NCBI GenBank assembly: GCA_003290465.1
Contig: CP030759.1
Coordinates: forward strand, 1,032,672 to 1,096,671
From: Candidatus Sumerlaea chitinivorans
GTDB lineage: Bacteria > Sumerlaeota > Sumerlaeia > Sumerlaeales > Sumerlaeaceae
DNA length: 64,000 nt
Direction: 5' to 3'
Part shown: positions 8,881 to 17,547 of the stretch, one piece after another
How positions within the stretch are numbered: position 1 is the stretch's first letter
Layout: each line of letters begins with the position of its first letter
The notes under the pieces: generated by a model
What the model was told of the DNA's origin: nothing
Seen by the model: the letters and a program-made list of their open reading frames with translations, nothing else
Database searches by the model: none
Position numbers and translations under genes: made by a program

Positions 8881-10419
8881 ATGCTTACTGACACTAAACG
8901 AAGTGAAGTTGGCCAAAGATACGGCGTAGCTCATTATGCACTTGCACTGTCTTCGCTCGTGATCGCTCTCGCCCTTGTTGTAACGCATCTCACCCATAAC
9001 GGCCTATGGATTGATGAAATCTACACCCTCCACGCGATCCATCTCCCATGGGGCGAAATGGTGCTGGAGCGACTAAAGCGAGGCCACCTTCCGCTCTACT
9101 TCGCATTGATGAAGGCGTGGATCGCACTGGCCGGCACTGTAAATGAAGTTGTTCTTCGGCTACCCTCCGTGGCCTTCTGGCTTTTTGCAGTTGCCTCATA
9201 TTGGCCGCTTGCTCGACGTGTCCATCGCACCGAGACCGCAGCCCTTGCTCTCACATTGTTTGCTCTCAACGGATTGGCTTTACGGCAAGCAGTCGAAGCC
9301 AGAATGTATGATCTTGTGCTGCTCGTGGCCGTCTGGTTGGCACGTAGCTACTTGACATTGCTCGAAAAGCCACATCAGCGACGTTGGAAAAACGCATTTG
9401 TACTCATCGCTCTCACGGGTTTTTTTATTTCCAGTTCGCTATCTTTTCTCTTGGGGGCTTTAGTCTATGATGCATGGCGACGAAGGAGGAGCGCGCCGCA
9501 CCTCCTACGCCTGCTGATTGTCACGTGGCTGATGCTTGCCGCTGTCTCAGTGGTTCCAACACTTCTTCATGTTAGCAGTCGTGACCGAACAGAAATCGCA
9601 CATGTTCCCCCCGCTGCTCTCTTTCTCCATCTCAATACTTTTTTCAGCGGCGTCCTCGGAGTCGACGATTACTATGCACATGGCCCTTTCCTTAGAGTGG
9701 TGGTGGCGTGTGGGGCTATTCTGACAGTTTGGCTTCTCTGGAAACTGTGGAACCTACGTCGCAGTTTACCGATGCCGGTGGAAGTAGCTGCCCGCGTCTC
9801 CCTCCTACCACTCGCGGTGATGGTTGCCACATGGCTCCTTGACGAAGCAACGGATTTAGGAATTGCCGTGCACGGCCCTGCCCGTTACTTGATTAGTTTA
9901 TTGCCGTTTGCGAGTTTGCTTGTCGCATGGTTGCTCGAGCAAGCTTGCCCCACCCCAAAGTGTCTTCTCGTAGTACACAGCATGATTGCCCTCCTGCTTC
10001 TTTGTGATGCCGTGGGTGCCATGCGAATCCGCGTCGAATCACCTCGCGAACTCCTTCAGTTTCGTTTAGCTAATCGGTACGAGACCGGTGACGCAGTGGT
10101 TGTGGTGCCAGATCAGGCAAAGGAGGCTGTGGAACTCTACGCCCCAAATGCGAGAGTCGAAATGACTTTCGATCGCGCTCTGACAGATGAGACAACCTTG
10201 CGCCAGAAACTTCTGCAATTTGCAGATCGGGAACGTCTCTTCTTGGTGTGGCTACACGGCAAGCAATCTCCCGCGGTTCAGGTGGCGGATTTGCTCTTTG
10301 GGCAGGGAATTTCGTCTTCGCCAAAGTCGCGGCGCGGCGAACGACGCATCTTCTTGTATTACCCACGCAAAGCCTTAAATCAGGTCTCGGAAACCCTTCC
10401 CACCTCGGCCTCGGAGTGA
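8881..10419 (+). CDS. GT39-like (ArnT/PMT-type) membrane glycosyltransferase, paralog A
   Basis: 512 aa polytopic protein. After the first helix comes GLWIDEIYTLHAIHLPWGEM, with the acidic Asp-Glu pair of GT-C enzymes, then LKRGHLPLYFALMKAWI. Roughly ten membrane segments run to about residue 390, and the C-terminal ~120 residues form a soluble domain that ends in basic segments. The start ATG is 4 bp after the oxidoreductase stop. The next gene (10427) has the same opening motif with few changes and nearly identical length, so these are tandem duplicates. Expected to act at the periplasmic face with a polyprenyl-linked donor; sugar and acceptor unknown. Confidence 0.75.
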   Translation: MLTDTKRSEVGQRYGVAHYALALSSLVIALALVVTHLTHNGLWIDEIYTLHAIHLPWGEMVLERLKRGHLPLYFALMKAWIALAGTVNEVVLRLPSVAFWLFAVASYWPLARRVHRTETAALALTLFALNGLALRQAVEARMYDLVLLVAVWLARSYLTLLEKPHQRRWKNAFVLIALTGFFISSSLSFLLGALVYDAWRRRRSAPHLLRLLIVTWLMLAAVSVVPTLLHVSSRDRTEIAHVPPAALFLHLNTFFSGVLGVDDYYAHGPFLRVVVACGAILTVWLLWKLWNLRRSLPMPVEVAARVSLLPLAVMVATWLLDEATDLGIAVHGPARYLISLLPFASLLVAWLLEQACPTPKCLLVVHSMIALLLLCDAVGAMRIRVESPRELLQFRLANRYETGDAVVVVPDQAKEAVELYAPNARVEMTFDRALTDETTLRQKLLQFADRERLFLVWLHGKQSPAVQVADLLFGQGISSSPKSRRGERRIFLYYPRKALNQVSETLPTSASE

Positions 10420-10426
10420 CAGGGGA

Positions 10427-11962
10427 ATGTCCTCTTGGTTTTGCAAAATGTCAGGCTCGAGATTAAACGTGACTCGAGAGGTATCCCACTTTTCGGCCCA
10501 TTCTCAACGCCGGCGGTGGCTACTATTCGTGATAGTGGCAATTGCTATTAGCTTTGGCCTTTCCGTGTGGAACATACTCACCACCGGCTTGTGGATCGAT
10601 GAACTTTACACTTTACATGCAATTCGCCTGCCGATGCGGGAGATGTTTTTAGAACGTTGGCGGCGAGGCCATCCCCCACTTTATTTCCTCCTTGAGAAAC
10701 TTGTCTACGGCGCACTCGCTGACTCGTCGCTCCCACTGGAAGCAAAACTGCGCCTTCTATCACTCGTGTTTTGGTTCCTTGCTGTCGTCATGCAGGTAAT
10801 ATTTTCGTTCAGGTTTTTACCCTCACCTGTTGCTGCGGTTTCTTCCATTATTGTCGCCACAAGCACAAATGGTCTAATGCAGGCCGCCAATGCGAGAATG
10901 TACACATTAGTGCTGCTCGCAGCGGTTTGTTGGACCCACGCTTGGATTCTTCTTCGGCGAGGAGCTTCCCCATACGCCAAGACACTTCTCATCATCGCAG
11001 CGATTGTCGGGTGTGGTGCATCCCCCACTTTTCTTATTTTGCTTGGGATGGCATCTATCCATGCGGTTTTGAAACGCTCGAATCCCAAGCTGATGATCTT
11101 TGCGCTTTGCGCTGGCCTACTTGTCCTGCTGCCGGGATTTATTGCCTATGCCAACACTCCCCATCAGATGGGACCTGCAGCTAAGAATCCGGCTCGCCTT
11201 CTGGGCGGCATACTGACTCTGCTGAGCGGAATTGGTACTGGGAAACTTCCAGACGGAGCGATTCCGCGCCTCATTTCTGCTTGTGGGTATCTCTTGGGAG
11301 GCCTTGCGGCGGTGGGGCTGATCAAACGCCTTTGCAAACGTAGTCTCCCCCAGTGGCTACCAGCCCAACTAGTTTGGCTTCTTTTGCTTTATGTACTCGC
11401 GAATGCGTTACTGAAAATCCATCCAGCCACCTCGCGCTTTGTCATTGGAAGCGATCGGTACGTGTGCGCCTTTATCCCTGTCGGTGCAGTGGTGGGGGCG
11501 TATGGGCTTCTTCATTTTTCGCGTTCATCTCGTCGCACGATAGTCCCACTCATGGGCTGTCTGGCGGTCCTGAGCTGGCTTTGGCTTCTTGTGACGCCAA
11601 TCAAAGAAAATCGAGTCTTTGCCCACACAATGAAAGAACTTCGTACGGTTTATCGTGCTGGTCAGGCGATTTTGGCAACTCCGCAAGAAATCCGTGACGG
11701 GCTTGAACTCTTGCTGCCGGAAGCGCGTGTGATTGGCACACTACCAGTCTTTTGCCCTAATCCAGCCGAAATTGAACGCGTTGTCGAGTTGGCTTCAAAA
11801 GAAGATGGAGTGTGGCTCATTGCGTATCGAGCCCATTGTCCGGCGCTTGTACGAACGATTGTCAGTCGTTGGGGAGAGCCTCAGCTACTCCTACGGGGTG
11901 AATTGGAGAAACGAGACACGACTCTCCTCGTCGCTTTCTTTGAGCCAAAACCGGCGAGATAG
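10427..11962 (+). CDS. GT39-like (ArnT/PMT-type) membrane glycosyltransferase, paralog B
   Basis: 511 aa. The signature loop GLWIDELYTLHAIRLPMREM followed by RWRRGHPPLYFLLEKL is a close copy of the loop in paralog A, and the protein ends with a similar soluble tail. It starts 7 bp after the paralog A stop, so both are in one transcript. An internal start at residue 6 (atgtcaggc) is possible. About ten membrane segments are visible. Duplication followed by divergence suggests two different acceptors or sequential sugars, but the sequence does not show which. It is the last gene of the glycan cluster; 154 bp separate it from iorA. Confidence 0.75.
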   Translation: MSSWFCKMSGSRLNVTREVSHFSAHSQRRRWLLFVIVAIAISFGLSVWNILTTGLWIDELYTLHAIRLPMREMFLERWRRGHPPLYFLLEKLVYGALADSSLPLEAKLRLLSLVFWFLAVVMQVIFSFRFLPSPVAAVSSIIVATSTNGLMQAANARMYTLVLLAAVCWTHAWILLRRGASPYAKTLLIIAAIVGCGASPTFLILLGMASIHAVLKRSNPKLMIFALCAGLLVLLPGFIAYANTPHQMGPAAKNPARLLGGILTLLSGIGTGKLPDGAIPRLISACGYLLGGLAAVGLIKRLCKRSLPQWLPAQLVWLLLLYVLANALLKIHPATSRFVIGSDRYVCAFIPVGAVVGAYGLLHFSRSSRRTIVPLMGCLAVLSWLWLLVTPIKENRVFAHTMKELRTVYRAGQAILATPQEIRDGLELLLPEARVIGTLPVFCPNPAEIERVVELASKEDGVWLIAYRAHCPALVRTIVSRWGEPQLLLRGELEKRDTTLLVAFFEPKPAR

Positions 11963-12116
11963 GTACGAAAACGCATCTTTCACGACTCGTTTGGGGTCTT
12001 TTCCCACAGAGCCCTTCCCTGCGAAAAAGTTTGGGAAGCGATGTTTGAATTCGCTTGCCGCGGGGAATTGCTGCAACCGTCAATACTCGACAAAATCACC
12101 CTTGAGGTCATCAAAG

Positions 12117-13757
12117 ATGGCACAACCTGATCGACTACTACTCTTTGGAAATGAAGCGGTTGCTCACGCCGCTCGCAATGCTGGAGTTGCGTTAGGTACC
12201 GGCTACCCCGGCACCCCCTCAACAGAAATCCTCGAGACATTTTCTGATCTCGGTGGGAAAGCACAATGGGCGCCTAATGAGAAAGTTGCCTTGGAAGTCG
12301 CGCTGGGAGCCTCATTTTGCGGGGCCAGAACGCTTGTGACCATGAAACATGTCGGCGTCAATGTTGCGGCAGATCCCCTTTTCACGGCTGCCTACACTGG
12401 CGTCGAGGGTGCTCTTGTACTGGTTTCAGCAGACGATCCCGGGATGCATTCCAGTCAGAACGAACAGGATAACCGCTACTACGCCGTTGCCGCAGGAATT
12501 CCCATGCTGGAACCTGCCGATGCACAGGAGGCGTACGATTTCACGAATTCCGCAATTGAGATCTCCGAGAAATGGAAGATTCCCGTGATGTTGCGAATGA
12601 CAACTCGAGTTTGTCATTCCAAGAGCGTCGTCCGGCCCCGCTGGTTGTTCCCCCCATTAGATCCCCCGCGTTACCAACGCAATATCCGTGAACGGGTGAT
12701 GATCCCAGCCTACGCACGGCCCGCTCATCGCCGGCTTCGCGCAAAACTTGCTGAGATAGAAGCGTACAGCAATGCCTGTGCATGCCATCGCGAATACGAA
12801 GGCAGTACGGAGTTGGGAATCGTGACCTCCGGTGTCACTTTTCTTCACGTCCGCGAAGCAGCACCCGACGCGTCCATTTTAAAATTGGGTTGCACGCATC
12901 CCGTGCCCATTGAGCGAATCCGAAAGTTCGCCGCCAAAGTAAAACGATGCGTTGTGATCGAAGAAGGCGAACCATATCTTGCCACATTCTTGCGTGCCGC
13001 TGGCATTGCCGTGGAACCCAAGCCGGATATGTACAGATTTGGCGAGCTGAATGTGGATCGCGTGCGCCGAATTCTCGCTGGCGATACCTCCCCTGAACCT
13101 TCACTGCCACCCGGCAAGTTGCCGGAGTTGTGCAAAGGATGTCCTTATCGGCCGGTTTACGATATTCTCCATCGTTTGGATTGCATCGTAGCAGGGGACA
13201 TTGGCTGCTACACGTTAGGAGTTCTCCCCCCTTACGAGGCCATGGATACTTGTGTGTGCATGGGGGCAAGCATCACCGTCGGTCTGGGAATGCGACATGT
13301 TCTTCCTCCAGATCAGGCGCGACGGGTAGTGAGTGTGATTGGAGATAGTACCTTTGTTCACACCGGACTTCCCGGAATTGCGGAAATGGTGTATAATCCG
13401 CCGCCCACAGGCCACGTAGTCGTTGTGCTCGACAACGGCACGACCGCGATGACCGGGCAGCAAGAACACCCGGGAACTGGGCGTACCTTGGATCACAAAC
13501 CCACCAATCAGGTGAAAATCGAGGAGGTTGCGAGGGCATTGGGCGTCTCCAGAGTGCATGTGGCTGATCCCACTCGTGACCCGCAGGCTTTTGAAAAGCT
13601 CTTGGTCGATTGCCTGAACTCGAATGAACTCTGCTTTGTTGTGGCGCGGCATTACTGCATTCTTGCTGCACCAAGCATCCGCGAATTTGAACGCCGCGCA
13701 AAACAAGAATTCGACTACCAATGCGTTCCCGGAGGAGTTGAGAAAGATGGCGAATGA
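12117..13757 (+). CDS. iorA: Indolepyruvate:ferredoxin oxidoreductase alpha subunit, lacking the C-terminal ferredoxin domain
   Basis: 546 aa from the ATG at 12117; the reading frame is open further upstream but that part overlaps the preceding gene and looks unlike protein of this family. IorA oxidatively decarboxylates arylpyruvates from aromatic amino acids to aryl-acetyl-CoA, reducing ferredoxin. Seen: pyrimidine-domain start LLFGNEAVAHAARNAGV..GYPGTPSTEI, the CKGCPYRP motif (Cys339, Cys342), TPP-binding GDSTFVHTGLPG (about 409-420) and DNGTTAMTGQQEHPGTG (about 439-455). Family members normally continue with two [4Fe-4S] motifs (CxxCxxC...GCP). Here the protein ends 10 residues after a single Cys536, and iorB already starts inside its last codons (11-base overlap), leaving no room for that domain. 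Confidence 0.9.
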   Translation: MAQPDRLLLFGNEAVAHAARNAGVALGTGYPGTPSTEILETFSDLGGKAQWAPNEKVALEVALGASFCGARTLVTMKHVGVNVAADPLFTAAYTGVEGALVLVSADDPGMHSSQNEQDNRYYAVAAGIPMLEPADAQEAYDFTNSAIEISEKWKIPVMLRMTTRVCHSKSVVRPRWLFPPLDPPRYQRNIRERVMIPAYARPAHRRLRAKLAEIEAYSNACACHREYEGSTELGIVTSGVTFLHVREAAPDASILKLGCTHPVPIERIRKFAAKVKRCVVIEEGEPYLATFLRAAGIAVEPKPDMYRFGELNVDRVRRILAGDTSPEPSLPPGKLPELCKGCPYRPVYDILHRLDCIVAGDIGCYTLGVLPPYEAMDTCVCMGASITVGLGMRHVLPPDQARRVVSVIGDSTFVHTGLPGIAEMVYNPPPTGHVVVVLDNGTTAMTGQQEHPGTGRTLDHKPTNQVKIEEVARALGVSRVHVADPTRDPQAFEKLLVDCLNSNELCFVVARHYCILAAPSIREFERRAKQEFDYQCVPGGVEKDGE

Positions 13758-14238
13758 TGTGACGAATGTGGTTATTGCAGGATTGGGCGGGCAAGGGATC
13801 ATCCGTGCCTCCGATATCCTGGCTGATGCAGCTTTTTATTCCGGCTTTGACGTCAAGAAAAGCGAAATTCACGGAATGAGCCAGCGAGGTGGGTCCGTTA
13901 GCAGCGATGTCCGCTTTGGCAAGAAGGTTTGGAGCCCAATGATTCCCATGGGAGAAGCCGACTTCCTTGTCCTGTGTGATCGTTCACAAAGGGAAGTATT
14001 TTGGCCATATCTGAAAGAGGGAGGGGTCCTCATCTCAGTCGATGACATTCCAAGCGATAAGCTTCCCCATTCAAAAACCTTGAATACTGCCCTTTTGGGT
14101 GTTCTTAGCACGTATTTACCGATTTCGCTCGAAGCTTGGGAACGGGCTATTACCCTCCGGCTCGGAGGCAAACTGTTTGAAGCCAATCGCCAAGCATTTG
14201 ACATTGGCAGATCATTGATATCTCAAGCAACTAAATGA
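13747..14238 (+). CDS. iorB: Indolepyruvate:ferredoxin oxidoreductase beta subunit
   Basis: 163 aa, starting at the ATG at 13747 behind a GGAGG-type site and overlapping the iorA stop by 11 bases, which implies translational coupling. The gamma-type POR domain is recognisable by VVIAGLGGQGIIRASDILADAAF near residues 6-28, KSEIHGMSQRGGSVSSDVRFG near 36-56 and the CDRSQREVFWPYL region. IorB pairs with IorA and carries part of the CoA-binding site. A length near 160-200 aa is normal. The frame is open 41 codons upstream, but that part lies inside iorA and is rejected. Confidence 0.93.
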   Translation: MANDVTNVVIAGLGGQGIIRASDILADAAFYSGFDVKKSEIHGMSQRGGSVSSDVRFGKKVWSPMIPMGEADFLVLCDRSQREVFWPYLKEGGVLISVDDIPSDKLPHSKTLNTALLGVLSTYLPISLEAWERAITLRLGGKLFEANRQAFDIGRSLISQATK

Positions 14239-14274
14239 CCGGGTGGCCTTAACACTGTAGGGAGAATCAAGCAA

Positions 14275-15615
14275 ATGAATGTGCGGGAGCATGGAAAAAA
14301 GGGAGGCCCAGCAGGCTTTCACCCTACAAGTGCACTTGATTTTATTCCGCGTGCGCAATTGGAAGAGCTTCAATTGCGACGGTTACGCCAAATCGTTGAG
14401 CGAGCCTATCATCATGTTTCTCTTTATCGGGAACGGATGAAGGCTGCTGGGATTCAGCCTGAAGATATTCGAAGCGTTTCGGACATACAGCGTCTGCCTT
14501 TCACTGAGAAAGCGGATTTACGCGATACCTATCCTTTTGGTCTATTTGCCAGCCCCATGAGGGACATCGTTCGGCTCCATGCTTCCAGCGGAACAACGGG
14601 AAAGCCCATCGTTGTGGCTTACACGCAACAAGATCTTCAGGTTTGGTCCAGCGTGATGGTTCGAAGCTTCGCAGCATGTGGTGTGGACGCCGGAGACATC
14701 GTGCAAAACGCATATGGATATGGACTTTTTACTGGCGGCTTGGGCGCACATTATGGCGCGGAAGCTTTGGGCGCGACCGTTATTCCGATTTCTGGTGGCA
14801 ACACCGATAGGCAGATTATGGTCATGAAGGACTTCGGGGTGACAGTGATCTGCTGCACCCCAAGTTACTTTTTGCACATCATGGAGCGCGCAGAAGAGCT
14901 GGGGGTGAATCTCAAAGAATTACCGTTACGCGTTGGGGTGTTCGGAGCAGAACCGTGGACCGAGCAAATGCGAAGGCACATCCAAGAGAATAGCGGGATC
15001 CAAGCGTTTGATATTTACGGGCTTTCAGAGATCATCGGCCCGGGCGTTGGAATCGAATGCGCCCAACAGGCCGGTTTGCATATTTTTGAAGATCATTTCC
15101 TTCTCGAAATCGTGGATCCAGCCACCGGGGCTCCACTCCCTGACGGAGAAGAGGGCGAGCTTGTTCTTACAACGCTGAGTAAGCTTGCCATGCCCATGAT
15201 CCGCTACCGCACTCACGACATCACGGCTATTCAAACCGAACCTTGTGCTTGCGGACGCACAATCCGGAGAATCAAGCGAATCAGCCGACGCTCCGACGAC
15301 ATGTTTATTATCCGTGGCGTAAATATCTATCCGTCGCAGGTCGAAGCTGCGTTGCTTGAAGTTGAGGGTACACTCCCCCACTATCAGATCGTTTTGACGC
15401 GCGAACACGGCCTTGACCAAATGGAGGTTCAGGTGGAAGTGACCCCAGAGGTCTTCAGCGACCGTGTAGGTGCGTTGGAAGCTCTGCAGCAGAAACTCCT
15501 CGCAGCCCTCGAACACACGATCGGCATTCGCGCCGCCGTTCGCTTGGTAGAACCACACAGTATCAAGCGCAGCGAAGGCAAAGCAAAGCGCGTGCTTGAT
15601 TTACGCAATGTGTGA
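14275..15615 (+). CDS. paaK: Phenylacetate--CoA ligase family protein (first copy)
   Basis: 446 aa adenylate-forming enzyme. Motifs: P-loop-like [16 protein letters not shown] (about 101-116), [10 protein letters not shown] (about 250-259), RYRTHDIT and the C-terminal hinge [20 protein letters not shown], ending with [14 protein letters not shown] that holds the catalytic lysine. It activates aryl-acetates to CoA thioesters; in the reverse direction, with an IOR enzyme, it can conserve energy as ATP from arylacetyl-CoA, although many such ligases are AMP-forming. A CxCG element ([11 protein letters not shown]) is typical of the family. It follows iorB by 36 bp. A second ligase (16189) and an ACT protein complete the operon. 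Confidence 0.92.
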   Translation: MNVREHGKKGGPAGFHPTSALDFIPRAQLEELQLRRLRQIVERAYHHVSLYRERMKAAGIQPEDIRSVSDIQRLPFTEKADLRDTYPFGLFASPMRDIVRLHASSGTTGKPIVVAYTQQDLQVWSSVMVRSFAACGVDAGDIVQNAYGYGLFTGGLGAHYGAEALGATVIPISGGNTDRQIMVMKDFGVTVICCTPSYFLHIMERAEELGVNLKELPLRVGVFGAEPWTEQMRRHIQENSGIQAFDIYGLSEIIGPGVGIECAQQAGLHIFEDHFLLEIVDPATGAPLPDGEEGELVLTTLSKLAMPMIRYRTHDITAIQTEPCACGRTIRRIKRISRRSDDMFIIRGVNIYPSQVEAALLEVEGTLPHYQIVLTREHGLDQMEVQVEVTPEVFSDRVGALEALQQKLLAALEHTIGIRAAVRLVEPHSIKRSEGKAKRVLDLRNV

Positions 15616-15678
15616 ACATACCTGAGTAAGAGTCGCAACGGACAAACACATTGGATTACAATAGGGAGATGAGGGAGA

Positions 15679-16119
15679 ATGAAAACACACCAACTTTCCG
15701 TGTTCTTGGAGAACCGGCCGGGGCAACTGAGTATCCCTTGCCGTGCGCTTGCGCAAGCTGGAATCAACATCCTGACACTTTCGTTGGCTGACACACAGCA
15801 GTTTGGAATCTTACGTCTGATCGTCAAAGACTGGCAGCGAGCCAAACAGGTGCTTGAGAAAGCTGGCTGTGTCGTGAATGTCACGGAAGTGCTCGCCATC
15901 GAAGTTCCGGATAAACCGGGAGGCATGGCCAACATCTTGGAGGTACTCGAAAAAGCAGGGCTGAACATCGAGTACATGTACGCCTTTACGTTCCGGCGTG
16001 GAGACAAAGCTGTGCTTGTTTTCCGGTTTGACGATCCAGATCAGGCAATACGAACGCTTCAGGAAAATGGCATCAACGTCGTGGGAAGCGTGGAACTGTT
16101 TGATTTATCCGAATGCTGA
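15679..16119 (+). CDS. Tandem ACT-domain regulatory protein
   Basis: 146 aa made of two ACT domains: residues about 4-68 (LSVFLENRPGQLSIPCRALAQAGINI) and 72-142 (IEVPDKPGGMANILEVLEKAGLNIEYMY). ACT domains bind amino acids and change the activity of a partner. Stand-alone double-ACT proteins are repeatedly found between iorAB and paaK genes in anaerobes, so sensing an aromatic or branched amino acid for this pathway is the likely role (inference from context). A GGGAG-like site precedes the ATG. The spacing is 63 bp from the first ligase and 69 bp to the second. Confidence 0.9.
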   Translation: MKTHQLSVFLENRPGQLSIPCRALAQAGINILTLSLADTQQFGILRLIVKDWQRAKQVLEKAGCVVNVTEVLAIEVPDKPGGMANILEVLEKAGLNIEYMYAFTFRRGDKAVLVFRFDDPDQAIRTLQENGINVVGSVELFDLSEC

Positions 16120-16188
16120 GAGACAACGCAATGATGGAACTACCTTGGTGGTGCGTGACACAATGTTCACAGGATAGGGGGATCCGCG

Positions 16189-17532
16189 GTGCTTAAAGAA
16201 CCGACCCTCTCCAACGAGATTTGGGATCCAGCGGAAACCCTCTCACGCCCCGAATTAGAAGCTCTTCAAGTAGCACGCTTGCGGGACACCGTAGCCCGCG
16301 TTCAAAATGTTCCATTTTACCGCAAGCGTTTTCGCGAGCTTGGGATCACGCCGGACGCGATCCGTTCGCTTTCCGACATTCGGCGCCTGCCGTTTACGAC
16401 GAAGGCGGATTTGAGAGAAGGATATCCGCTCGATTTTCTTGCTGTGCCACGTGAACAGATTGCCCGCATTCATGGCTCTTCGGGCACCACCGGCAAGCCA
16501 ACCTTTGTTGCCTACACTTTAAATGATTTGCAGACGTGGGCGAACTTATGCGCCCGCTTCCTTGTGGCAGGAGGGCTGCGTCCGCATCACTTGGTCCAGA
16601 TTGCATTTGGCTATGGACTTTTCACTGGTGGCTTCGGCCTTCATGCGGGCGTCGAGAAAGTAGGCGCTGGTATCGTTCCCGCCGCGAGTGGGAACACGCC
16701 TCGCCAAGTCATGCTGTTGCGGGATCTACAACCAGACGTGCTTATTTGCACGCCTTCGTATGCCCTCAACATAGCAGAGGTCGCAGAACAAGAAGGAGTC
16801 GACCCCCAAACGCTCGCGTTGAAATATGGACATTTTGGAGGGGAGCCATGGACCGAAGACATGCGTCGCGAAATTGAGTCTCGGCTTGGTATCATGGCTT
16901 TCGACAACTATGGCCTCAGCGAGATCATTGGGCCGGGCGTTTCTGGCGAATGCATCTATCGGGAAGGCATGCACATCCAGGAAGATCACTTTCTTGTAGA
17001 GTGCATTGACCCGGAAACACTTGAGCCCGTGGGAGATGGAGAGCGCGGTGAGTTGGTGTTTACTACATTGACGAAAGAGGCCATGCCTCTGATTCGGTAT
17101 CGGACCCGCGATCTTGCCGTCCTCAATCACTTACCCTGCAAATGCGGTCGTGTAGGAGTTCGAATGAGTAGGGTGATCGGCCGGACGGACGATATGCTGA
17201 TTATTCGCGGCGTCAACGTCTTCCCATCCCAAATTGAAGAAGCGTTACTTCGCGTGGAGGGAACGGCGCCGCAGTACGTGATTGAGATCGACCGCCCCGG
17301 TGCTCTTGATGAGGCTATCGTTCGCGTTGAGATTCGCCCGCAAGACTTCTCAGATAAAATGAGTCAAATGCAAGCGTTGCGGATGCGGATCGAACAAGAG
17401 ATCTTCCGCATCACGGGAATACGAATGGTCGTTGAACTTGTCGAGCCGAACACGATCGAACGTTCGGTTGGGAAGGCAAAACGGGTCATTGACCACCGCA
17501 TCGAACGCCTTCGGCAAACAAATCCATCCTGA
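16189..17532 (+). CDS. paaK: Phenylacetate--CoA ligase family protein (second copy)
   Basis: 447 aa, a paralog of the ligase at 14275 with the same motif order: [41 protein letters not shown], the CKCGR element, RTDDMLIIRGVNVFPSQIEEALL and the terminal catalytic-lysine region SVGKAKRVID. The start is GTG at 16189, about 8 bases after an AGGGGG ribosome site. Two ligases around one ACT gene suggest either different aryl-acid specificities (phenyl-, hydroxyphenyl- or indoleacetate) or redundant capacity; sequence alone does not tell. It is the last clear gene of the ior operon, with the exported phosphodiesterase beginning 15 bp downstream. Confidence 0.92.
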   Translation: MLKEPTLSNEIWDPAETLSRPELEALQVARLRDTVARVQNVPFYRKRFRELGITPDAIRSLSDIRRLPFTTKADLREGYPLDFLAVPREQIARIHGSSGTTGKPTFVAYTLNDLQTWANLCARFLVAGGLRPHHLVQIAFGYGLFTGGFGLHAGVEKVGAGIVPAASGNTPRQVMLLRDLQPDVLICTPSYALNIAEVAEQEGVDPQTLALKYGHFGGEPWTEDMRREIESRLGIMAFDNYGLSEIIGPGVSGECIYREGMHIQEDHFLVECIDPETLEPVGDGERGELVFTTLTKEAMPLIRYRTRDLAVLNHLPCKCGRVGVRMSRVIGRTDDMLIIRGVNVFPSQIEEALLRVEGTAPQYVIEIDRPGALDEAIVRVEIRPQDFSDKMSQMQALRMRIEQEIFRITGIRMVVELVEPNTIERSVGKAKRVIDHRIERLRQTNPS

Positions 17533-17547
17533 TTGCGAGTGAAACCT

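Noticed and set aside
11733-12116. 128-codon extension of iorA upstream of 12117
   Set aside because: It overlaps the 3' end of the glycosyltransferase gene, is Ser/Arg-rich and unlike IorA; the ATG at 12117 matches the normal family start.
13273-13872. 199-codon open frame antisense to iorA/iorB
   Set aside because: It lies entirely opposite two strongly recognised genes and its translation shows no family motif; long antisense frames are common at this base composition.
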